Origin: Gemmatimonadota bacterium
GTDB lineage: Bacteria; Gemmatimonadota; Gemmatimonadetes; Gemmatimonadales; GWC2-71-9
Direction of reading: 5' to 3'
DNA: 5,750 nt
Assembly (NCBI GenBank): GCA_003220955.1
Contig: QHTW01000036.1
Coordinates: 1,317-7,066 of the forward strand
Shown: one piece after another, positions 1 to 5,101 of the stretch
Numbering within the stretch: position 1 is the first letter of the stretch
Layout of the letters: each line of letters begins with the position of its first letter
The notes under the pieces: model-generated
Seen by the model: only the letters and a program-made list of their open reading frames with translations
The model's database searches: none
Told to the model about the DNA's origin: nothing
Position numbers and translations under genes: made by a program

Positions 1-1752
1 CCCGACGGCGGGGGCCGCTACGAGCTGACGGCGCGGTACGTCGGAATGGCGCCGGCACACATCAGCGTGGCCCGCCGGGCCGAAGACGACCGCATCGAGG
101 CGACGATTCAGATGGAGTTCCTCACCGCGACCCTGACGCCCGTCACGGTGACGGCGCGCACCGGCGCGCCGTCCGACCGCGTGGGTGCTGGAGCTAGCGA
201 GCGGAGCTTCGACGCCGAGAAACTGAGCCGGCTGCCCGTCGACGTCTCCGATCTCAACGCCATCGCCGCGCTCCAGCCTGGCGTGATCGGGATCGCCGGG
301 ACGGATTCGAGTGCCACCGCGTTCTCCGTCGCCGGCCAGCGGCCCGCCGCCAACGCCGTGATGCTCGACGGCGTTGCACTCGGCACCGCGAGCGTCCCAC
401 AGGACGCGCTCCGCTCGGTGCGCGTGGTCACCAACGCGTACGACGTCGCGCGCGGGCAGTTCTGGGGAGGGATCGTCACCTCGACCACCCGCGGCGGCAC
501 CAACATCCCGCAGGGCTCGTTCTCCTACATCGGGCAGGACCGCGCGCTCTCCTGGGGCGAGGCGACCACCTCGCCGTTCGGCCAGGGAGCCACACAGAAT
601 CAATTGAGCGGCGGCATCGGCGGGCCGCTCGTCTCCAACCGCTTGTTCGCGTTCGCCGCGGTGCAGACACGCCGGCGGTCGCAGGCCCTGCCGTCGCTCA
701 CGAGCGCCGACGCGTTGACGCTGGCGCGCCTAGGCGTGAGCCCCGACTCGGTTGCCCATTTCCTCTCCCTAGCATCCGGATCGGGCGTCCCCATAACGCT
801 GAGCGGGATGCCCGAGGACCGCGCCAGCACCGCCACGCTGGCGTTGCTGCGGCTCGACTGGCAGGTGAACGACGTGCACACCCTCACCCTGCGGGCCAAC
901 GGCAGCGCGGAAAGCCAGGAGCCGGTGCGCATCGGATCGCTCGCGCTTCCCGCGACCGGCGGTACGCGCCGCACGCACAGTGCCGGCGTCATGATCGCGC
1001 TCACCTCGGCACCGGGACCGTTCATCAACGAGATCCGCGCCCACGCCGCGCGTCAGCGGCGCGACGCGACGGCGTATCTTGCCCTCCCGAGCGCTCTCGT
1101 CCAGGTCGCGTCCGACCTGCCCGACGGCACCCACGGGCTCACGACCTTGAGCCTCGGCGGCAACGATGGGCTGCCACAAAGGAACGACGACCGCACGCTC
1201 GAGATCGCCGACGAGCTCTCCTGGCTCCCCGGCACGACGACACACCGCTTCAAGCTCGGCTTCGACGTCATCGGCACCCGCATGAACGACAACGAGACGC
1301 CCAATCAGCTCGGCACGTTCTTCTTCCCTTCACTCGCGGCGCTCGCCGCCGGCAGCCCGTCGGCGTACACGCGCACCCTCGCGCCGTTCGCGCAAACGGG
1401 CACCGTGTGGAACGACGCTCTCTACGCCGGAGACACGTGGCGGCCCGTGCCCGGTGGCGCGTTTCAGCTCACGTACGGCGTGCGCCTCGAGCACGTCGGC
1501 TTCGGCGGGACGCCCATCTACAACCGGGCAGTGGACTCGCTGTTCGGCGTCCGCACCGATCGCCTCCCGACCGAGACGAGACGCATTTCTCGCCGCGCAT
1601 TGGGTTCACTTGGACCTTGCACGGCGGCGGGCACGGCACATTCCTTCGCGGCGGCGTGGGAGACTTCCACGGCCTCACGCCCATCGGCCTCTACGCGGCC
1701 GCCCTGGGGGCGCCCGGACTGGCAAGCGCCGAACAGCAGCTCGTGTGCGTAG
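1..1752 (+). CDS. TonB-dependent receptor, Oar-like, N-terminal part (5' partial, frameshifted)
   Basis: Outer-membrane active-transport receptor; its substrate cannot be read from the sequence. The frame is open from base 1, and the sequence before the ATG at 46 (DGGGRYELTARYVG) already reads like the end of a carboxypeptidase-regulatory-like domain, so the gene starts left of the window and that ATG is internal. Counting from the ATG, residues 1-38 finish this domain (ending in TPVTVTAR). A plug domain spans about 54-152, with FSVAGQRP (93-100), MLDGV (106-110), YDVARGQFWGG (132-142) and TRGGTN (148-153), the usual plug signatures of Oar-like receptors. The beta-barrel begins after that. 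True coding ends near 1577: a 5-bp tandem duplication shifts the frame, and the last ~58 codons to the stop at 1750-1752 are out-of-frame (basic, Ser/Thr-rich, unlike a barrel). The barrel continues in the next entry. I am sure of the family and unsure whether the break is biological or a sequencing error. Confidence 0.85.
   Translation, partial: PDGGGRYELTARYVGMAPAHISVARRAEDDRIEATIQMEFLTATLTPVTVTARTGAPSDRVGAGASERSFDAEKLSRLPVDVSDLNAIAALQPGVIGIAGTDSSATAFSVAGQRPAANAVMLDGVALGTASVPQDALRSVRVVTNAYDVARGQFWGGIVTSTTRGGTNIPQGSFSYIGQDRALSWGEATTSPFGQGATQNQLSGGIGGPLVSNRLFAFAAVQTRRRSQALPSLTSADALTLARLGVSPDSVAHFLSLASGSGVPITLSGMPEDRASTATLALLRLDWQVNDVHTLTLRANGSAESQEPVRIGSLALPATGGTRRTHSAGVMIALTSAPGPFINEIRAHAARQRRDATAYLALPSALVQVASDLPDGTHGLTTLSLGGNDGLPQRNDDRTLEIADELSWLPGTTTHRFKLGFDVIGTRMNDNETPNQLGTFFFPSLAALAAGSPSAYTRTLAPFAQTGTVWNDALYAGDTWRPVPGGAFQLTYGVRLEHVGFGGTPIYNRAVDSLFGVRTDRLPTETRRISRRALGSLGPCTAAGTAHSFAAAWETSTASRPSASTRPPWGRPDWQAPNSSSCA
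1573..1582 (+). repeat. 5-bp tandem duplication (GAGAC x2) that breaks the receptor frame
   Basis: GAGAC at 1573-1577 is repeated exactly at 1578-1582. Removing one copy restores an uninterrupted frame reading LPTETHFSPRIGFTW, which is what a receptor barrel is expected to have here. The extra five bases therefore explain the switch from the first frame to the second. Confidence 0.75.
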
Positions 1753-3047
1753 GCGCCGCCGCTCCCCGGCCGGACTGGTCCCTCTACACACAGGACCACG
1801 CGGCCATTCCCTCCGCCTGCGCCGACACGAGCGGTGCGGTGACGAGCACGCCCCGCCCGGACGTGACGGCGTTCGCAGCGCGGTACCGCGCGCCCGGCGC
1901 CCGCCGCGCATCGCTGGCGCTCGTGCGGCGGCTCGGCGGCGATTACTGGGTCACGATCGAGGCCGGCTACGCCCGCGGAGTCAACCAGTACGGCTTGCTC
2001 GACCGCAACCTCTCCACCACGCCGCGGTTCACGCTCGCCGACGAGGCGGGACGGCCGGTGTACGTGCCGCTCGATTCGATCGTCCCCGCGACCGGCGCCG
2101 TGGCCTCTACGGCATCGCGCCGCGATCCCGCGTTTGGCCACGTGCTGGTGCTGGAATCGGGCCTGCAATCGGACACGAAGCAGCTGGGCGTCACGGTCAC
2201 GGGCGCCACGCGCGGCGGGCGCGCGACCTTCCGCGTCGGATACACGATTACGCGAGCGCGCGACCAGTCGTCGTTCTCCTGCTGTGCGGCGTCGCGCGGC
2301 TTCGCGTCCCCCACGACGGCGGGTGATCCCAACGTGCTCGATTGGGGCACGAGCAGTCTCGAGCGCCGCCACTCCTTCGTGGGCACCGTCTCCGTCGCGG
2401 TGACGCGTGCCTTCGAGCTTGACGCCATCGGGCGGCTCACCTCCGGGGTGCCGTTCACACCGATCGTCGGGTCCGACATCAATGGCGACGGCACGCGGAA
2501 TGATCGCGCCTTCATCTTCGATCCGGCGACCGCGGGCGACCCCGCCGTAACGGCGGCGATGGGGACGCTGCTCGTCCGAGCGCCGTCGTCCATCGCCGCT
2601 TGTCTCCACTCGCAGCTCGGCCGCATCGCCGCGCGCAACTCGTGCACCGGCCCCTGGCAACCGTCGCTCGACCTGCAACTCAACTGGCGGCCGGCGTGGC
2701 CGTCCGCCGACCGTCGCTTTACGCTCTCGCTGGTGACAATCAACCTGCTCGGTGGGCTCGACGAGTGGCTGCACGGGGTAACCGGCCTGCACGGGTGGGG
2801 ATACTCCGCCGCTCCCGATCCCGTGTTGCTCGCCGTGACAGGATTCGATCCCGCGGGCGCGCGTTTTCACTACACGGTCAACGGGCACTTTGGGTCGGTG
2901 GCGAGCGCCTCGGGCGGCGTGTCGGTGCCGTTCCAGATCGGGCTGCGCGGCCGCTACACGCTCGGTCCCGGGGCGCGTGCGCGCGCGGCCAGCCACGTCA
3001 CCTCCCTCTCCCCGGACGGCCCCCGCCCTCCCGAGCCTGCCCGCTAA
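1578..3047 (+). CDS. TonB-dependent receptor, beta-barrel part (frame-shifted continuation)
   Basis: This is the remaining barrel of the same receptor. The frame is open upstream to a GTG at 1407, but that overlap is out-of-frame antisense-like sequence; receptor-like protein begins at about 1581 with THFSPRIGFTW. It shows alternating beta-strand sequence throughout and late landmarks typical of Oar-like receptors: SLERRHSFVG (about 2356-2385), DINGDGTRNDRAFI (about 2476-2517), LHGWGYSAAPDPVLLAVTGFDP (split here only for description, about 2788-2853), FHYTVNGHFG, and a final strand PFQIGLRGRYTLGP ending near 2970. The DxNxDGxxND stretch looks like an acidic calcium-loop motif but is common in this family. 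After the last strand the frame turns into a Pro/Arg-rich run and stops at 3045-3047. The next entry, six bases later, probably belongs to the same protein. No start codon with a ribosome binding site precedes this segment, so it is unlikely to be translated on its own. Confidence 0.8.
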   Translation, partial: ETHFSPRIGFTWTLHGGGHGTFLRGGVGDFHGLTPIGLYAAALGAPGLASAEQQLVCVGAAAPRPDWSLYTQDHAAIPSACADTSGAVTSTPRPDVTAFAARYRAPGARRASLALVRRLGGDYWVTIEAGYARGVNQYGLLDRNLSTTPRFTLADEAGRPVYVPLDSIVPATGAVASTASRRDPAFGHVLVLESGLQSDTKQLGVTVTGATRGGRATFRVGYTITRARDQSSFSCCAASRGFASPTTAGDPNVLDWGTSSLERRHSFVGTVSVAVTRAFELDAIGRLTSGVPFTPIVGSDINGDGTRNDRAFIFDPATAGDPAVTAAMGTLLVRAPSSIAACLHSQLGRIAARNSCTGPWQPSLDLQLNWRPAWPSADRRFTLSLVTINLLGGLDEWLHGVTGLHGWGYSAAPDPVLLAVTGFDPAGARFHYTVNGHFGSVASASGGVSVPFQIGLRGRYTLGPGARARAASHVTSLSPDGPRPPEPAR

Positions 3048-3052
3048 CCCGA

Positions 3053-3336
3053 TGACCGCCATCCTGCAGCTGCGCGACTCGCTGCACTGCACGCCCGAGC
3101 AAGTCACCGCGTTGACGGCGATCGCCGACTCGCTCGACGCGCAGAATAGCGCAACGGCGGATTCGATGCTGGTGATGGTTCGTGTGCTGGGCGCGCAGGC
3201 CGACTCCGCCGTTCTCGCCGCGGCACTCGAGCCCCTCGTCGCGGCGGCGCGCGAACGCGCGCGAGTTGCGCTGGCGCGCGCGCGTGAGGTTCTGACGCCC
3301 GACCAATGGGCCAAGATCGGCGGTCCGGATGAGTAG
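3053..3336 (+). CDS. Helical LTxxQ-like tail, probably the receptor's C-terminus rather than a separate gene
   Basis: A 94-aa open frame beginning MTAILQLRDSLHCTPEQV. It is alpha-helical and rich in Ala, Asp, Glu and Arg, with no signal peptide. Two motifs bracket the helices: CTPEQV (residues 13-18) and LTPDQWAKI near the end. These resemble the paired LTxxQ motifs of Spy/CpxP-type periplasmic proteins. As a separate gene it would start six bases after the receptor stop, with no Shine-Dalgarno in the C-rich spacer and no export signal. In the same frame the upstream bases read ALPSLPANPMTAILQLRDSL. From memory, Gemmatimonadota receptors often end in a tail of the type NP..IL.L.DSL.LTPEQ, so I read this as the receptor's own tail, displaced by one lost base (or two gained) in the C-runs at about 3010-3032. 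With it the receptor in this window would be about 1,110 residues. The alternative is a tiny independent cytoplasmic protein. Confidence 0.65.
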
Positions 3337-3467
3337 GAGGAGATCGCTCGGCTCAGGGGACGGCCGACCCGCCACCGCCGTCGAACGAGTACGAGATTCT
3401 CGGGGAGAGATTGGGATGAGCGGTTTGGATCGCCGGTTTCCCGTCGGCGCGGGAGCACCGATATTCT

Positions 3468-4187
3468 GTGCCCCATCGCACGGGAAGTTATCTGATCCGT
3501 GACTTTGACCCCAAAGGTGGCGCTGCCGGCCGATATTTCCGGACAGGTGCGGATCTCAAGAATGTGTCGTTCCGGGCGTCCGGTAGCCGGCAGTTGGACA
3601 AGGAGCGTCTCAAGGCGACGCTGGCAGAGGTCGCCAAGCGCGTTCCGCAAGACGGACGCATATACCTCATCGACCTGCGCGAAGAATCTCACCTGTTCTT
3701 CGATACCAGTGCCGTCTCGTGGTATGCCGACAGAGACTTCGCGAAGGTCGGACAGCCGCTCGCCTGGATCCAGGCCGACGAGCTAGCGCAGATCCCCAAG
3801 ATCACGAAGGTTCCGACGACGCGGGTGTTCTCGATCGCGAAGGACGAAGAGGGTCGTGTGAGGCCGACCGGCTCCGCCGAAATGACCGTCGGATCGGCCG
3901 AGACCGAAGAGCAATTTGCGGCGGGGCTGCGGATTGGCCGCGCGGTCGAGTACGTCCGCCTGCCGGTGACCGACCACTGTCCACCTCGCGACGACACACT
4001 CGTTCGATTCATCGATCTCAGCCGGCGGATCGATAGGGATAGAGACTGGATCCATTTCCACTGCCGCGGCGGCTCCGGACGCACCGCGATGTTCCTCGCA
4101 ATGTACGATATGCTGTCTTGGGCGCGTTCGGGCCCGGGCGGCCCCGCATTTCCGCCGCTCGAAGAGTTCGCGACGACGTCAGTGTGA
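3468..4187 (+). CDS. PTP-like (cysteine) phytase / inositol-phosphate phosphatase, C-terminally frameshifted
   Basis: It should remove phosphates from myo-inositol phosphates via a phospho-cysteine intermediate. Visible in order: FRTGADLKNVSFRASGS (residues ~24-40), matching the family's N-terminal FRT..L..L.ASGS region; DLREESH (69-75) followed by AVSWY (the family pattern is DLR.ESHGF...VSWY); VTDHCPP with Asp169, the expected general acid; and the P-loop HCRGGSGRT with nucleophile Cys199 and phosphate-binding Arg205 (HCX5R). The Asp-to-Cys spacing of 30 is close to the Selenomonas enzyme (223 to 252). MFLAMYDML follows, also as in the family. After about 4170 the frame is wrong and stops at 4185-4187; the C-terminal part is in the next entry. 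Known family members are about 300-350 aa, so 239 aa is short. The start is GTG at 3468, the only start after an in-frame stop at 3417; the nearest purine-rich SD is about 12 bases upstream, which is poor. No signal peptide is visible, odd for an enzyme class that is often exported. Confidence 0.82.
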   Translation: MPHRTGSYLIRDFDPKGGAAGRYFRTGADLKNVSFRASGSRQLDKERLKATLAEVAKRVPQDGRIYLIDLREESHLFFDTSAVSWYADRDFAKVGQPLAWIQADELAQIPKITKVPTTRVFSIAKDEEGRVRPTGSAEMTVGSAETEEQFAAGLRIGRAVEYVRLPVTDHCPPRDDTLVRFIDLSRRIDRDRDWIHFHCRGGSGRTAMFLAMYDMLSWARSGPGGPAFPPLEEFATTSV

Positions 4188-4376
4188 GCTCTTCCCGTAT
4201 TGCCTCAACCCGGACGGATGCAGCGGGTGCGACAACGCAGCGCGGGGTGCGGCGGGGCGCTCCGCGCATGACTGGAAATACGTCCCCGGGCTCGCCCGCT
4301 GGAGTTCCTGGAGGCGTGGCATGATTCGATCAGGTACCCCCTCGGGCCGTACGCGCCCCTCGGCAGCTACCGCGAT
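4171..4376 (+). pseudogene. C-terminal part of the phytase, in two displaced frames
   Basis: From 4171 to 4298 the frame one base on from the phytase reads RRRQCELFPYC..., then a Cys-rich stretch, then AHDWKYVPGLAR. From 4299 the original frame resumes with LEFLEAWHDSIRYPLGPYAPLGSY. Joined, these give the order the family shows after MYDML: a short helix with ..RRQ, a linker, a (D)WKY...AR segment and a FL..W/FY helix. One extra base near 4170 and one missing base near 4299 (or the equivalent modulo 3) account for it. Four cysteines at 4183, 4201, 4219 and 4228 form CX5CX5CX2C, which I do not recognise from this family. The end at 4376 is approximate, where phytase-like sequence fades. Whether the gene is dead or the read is faulty cannot be decided here. 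Confidence 0.6.
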
Positions 4377-4460
4377 TCGACCACAGACGTCAGGGTCACC
4401 CTTTCGTCGCGGTGTCGAACGTGGAGCGGCACCTACAAGGACTCGACGCTCGACATCACG

Positions 4461-4769
4461 ATGCTCGGCGCTGTGGATATCGCCAACGTCGACGGCGTGC
4501 TCACACCGGGGACAGCAACCCCGAGCCCCGAAGCGCTCGCGCGCTACGAGGCAGATCGACCGCGACGTGGCCTCGGGGACTTCGTGCCCAATGGGTGTTT
4601 CCTCGAGAGCTCCGAGGGAATTCGTTCCGTCCTCTGGGGAAACTGCAAAAGGAGCAACAACGATGTGGTGCCGTCGACGCTCGACGTGACCGCATTGGCT
4701 CTGTCCGCAACGTACGTCGGGAACAGCGACGGCGCGCTGACCATCCGGACGAGCGCTCTAACCACTTGA
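4461..4769 (+). CDS. Hypothetical coding remnant, beta-rich, running into a half tRNA
   Basis: The function is not recognised. The listed ATG has no ribosome binding site; the same frame is open back to a stop at 4269-4271, and codons with G/C third positions run at least from about 4428, so the ATG is probably internal. The protein has alternating strand-like sequence: SGTYKDSTLDITM just before the ATG, DIANVDGVLTPG, GDFVPNGCFLESSEGIRSVL, then STLDVTALALSATYVGN and ALTIRT. The GTYKDST motif echoes GSYRDSTTDV (about 4362-4391) some 20 residues earlier, so it could be the end of the phytase reading plus a small repeated beta domain, or a secreted or lipoprotein fragment that has lost its start. 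The segment 4377-4460 belongs to the same remnant; around 4395-4424 another frame reads PFVAVSNV, hinting at further indels. The last codons and stop (TGA 4767-4769) lie inside tRNA-derived sequence, so the native C-terminus is missing. Confidence 0.45.
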   Translation: MLGAVDIANVDGVLTPGTATPSPEALARYEADRPRRGLGDFVPNGCFLESSEGIRSVLWGNCKRSNNDVVPSTLDVTALALSATYVGNSDGALTIRTSALTT

Positions 4770-4780
4770 GCTACAGGCCC
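4747..4780 (-). tRNA. 5' half of a tRNA, probably tRNA-Ile (truncated at the anticodon loop)
   Basis: Read on the minus strand from 4780, the sequence has a 7-nt acceptor strand GGGCCTG, the TA at positions 8-9, a D-arm with paired GCTC/GAGC around AAGTGGTTA, the linker G, and the 5' anticodon strand CTCGT followed by loop C. The combination GGTTAGAGCGC is most typical of tRNA-Ile. Below 4747 nothing fits: there is no ACGAG to close the anticodon stem, no GGTTCRA T-arm and no acceptor partner within the next several hundred bases. It is a remnant, not a working tRNA. The 5' end sits only five bases past the inverted repeat at 4786-4823, leaving no room for its own promoter. Confidence 0.7.
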
Positions 4781-4785
4781 TGCAG

Positions 4786-4823
4786 GCTAGACGTCTGGAC
4801 GTCTCGACGTCCAGACGTCTAGC
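4786..4823 (-). terminator. Perfect 18-bp inverted repeat, terminator-like hairpin
   Basis: Arms 4786-4803 and 4806-4823 are exactly complementary with TC between them. The repeat begins two bases after the stop codon of the acidic-protein gene (4826-4828), the normal place for a terminator of the minus-strand typA unit. There is no T-run on either side, so it is not a canonical intrinsic terminator; an RNA-stabilising or REP-like role is equally possible. It could also stop plus-strand transcripts arriving from the phytase side. Confidence 0.5.
4790..4821. repeat. Four-copy 8-bp tandem repeat, consensus GACGTCYN
   Basis: GACGTC occurs at 4790, 4798, 4806 and 4814, in exact 8-bp register. 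Because GACGTC is its own reverse complement, the tandem array also forms the inverted repeat listed separately; the spacer dinucleotides TG, TC, CA and TA are arranged so the whole is symmetric. Confidence 0.85.
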
Positions 4824-4825
4824 AG

Positions 4826-5071
4826 TTACTCCCATTCTCTTTTCGGTCCCTTCTTGGGCCGGAAGTCGTCCTCATCCCCCTCGTCGAACTCGTCGTCGAG
4901 ATCGTCGTAATCGTCTTCGTCCAGATCGTCTTCGTCGAGCTCATCCTCGTCCAGCTCATCATCGAAGTCTTCGTCGAGTTCCTTGTCCTCTTCGAATTCT
5001 CCGAACTCCTCGTCGACGTCGTCGCTCCTCCGCTTGAGCGACCAGGCCATCGACGACTCGCGGGCCAGCAT
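4826..5071 (-). CDS. Small highly acidic low-complexity protein downstream of typA
   Basis: 81 aa, not recognised as a named family. Residues 1-16 are basic to neutral (MLARESSMAWSLKRRS); in residues 17-69, 39 of 53 are Asp or Glu; the end is a basic tail, RPKKGPKREWE (71-81). The estimated net charge is about -32. Hydrophobic or aromatic residues punctuate the acidic core at 4-5 residue steps (L32, F36, L40, L45, L50, Y55), with a pentapeptide LDEDD-type repeat at 40-54. It is probably disordered or an extended helix. No signal peptide or membrane segment, so cytoplasmic. I chose the ATG at 5071 because GGAGGT lies four bases upstream; the GTG at 5077 overlaps that motif. It starts 30 bp after typA in the same direction, so co-transcription is likely. 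Possible roles, all inference: a nucleic-acid mimic, a chaperone-like acidic partner for ribosomal or other basic proteins, or metal buffering. Low-complexity ORFs can be spurious, but the SD and clean placement argue for a real gene. Confidence 0.65.
   Translation of the reverse strand: MLARESSMAWSLKRRSDDVDEEFGEFEEDKELDEDFDDELDEDELDEDDLDEDDYDDLDDEFDEGDEDDFRPKKGPKREWE
4910..4954 (-). repeat. Three 15-bp units encoding LDEDE/LDEDD/LDEDD
   Basis: Codons for L40, L45 and L50 of the acidic protein start at 4954, 4939 and 4924, each followed by four acidic codons; a fourth, degenerate unit starts at Y55 (4909). This is the kind of short tandem array that can gain or lose units without changing frame. 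Confidence 0.6.
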
Positions 5072-5075
5072 TGCC

Positions 5076-5081
5076 ACCTCC
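5076..5081 (-). promoter_or_regulatory. Ribosome binding site GGAGGT of the acidic-protein gene
   Basis: On the minus strand GGAGGT is followed by GGCA and then ATG at 5071. It decides the start: the alternative GTG at 5077 would overlap the site. Confidence 0.7.
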
Positions 5082-5101
5082 GGCTGAGGTTGGACTCGGG
5101 A

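Noticed and set aside
1454..2326. A 290-codon plus-strand frame overlapping the receptor
   Set aside because: The translation is an Arg/Ala/His-rich shadow with no domain, while the overlapping frame reads as beta-barrel.
3340..3347. GGAGGAG just after the receptor tail stop as a ribosome binding site
   Set aside because: No ATG, GTG or TTG opening a coding-like frame lies at a usable distance downstream.
3392..3402. Short palindrome CGAGATTCTCG between receptor and phytase
   Set aside because: It is only 5 bp per arm, with no T-run or recognisable operator context; expected by chance.
1518..3692. A 724-codon open frame on the minus strand across the receptor and phytase start
   Set aside because: It is antisense to clear receptor and phytase sequence, its product is Arg/Gly/Ala-rich without recognisable domains, and long antisense frames are expected in GC-rich coding DNA.
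4500..4750. A group I intron in the anticodon loop explaining the missing tRNA 3' half
   Set aside because: No 3' half is found in the window below 4747, and the sequence there reads as protein-coding on the opposite strand rather than as a structured intron; kept only as a remote option in the finding.
4747..4780. A complete tRNA-Ser(GGA) from reading GGA as the anticodon
   Set aside because: The 3' anticodon strand does not pair, no T-arm or 3' acceptor strand follows, and the D-arm and acceptor are not serine-like.
4412..4822. A 136-codon plus-strand frame running through the tRNA and the hairpin
   Set aside because: The composition is a shadow (Arg/His-rich), it crosses non-coding structures, and another frame has better coding bias; only the short PFVAVSNV piece may be real.
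4866..5000. Regular short repeats suggestive of a CRISPR or minisatellite
   Set aside because: They are codon-level repeats of the acidic protein (GAC/GAA runs), with no spacers or uniform repeat units.
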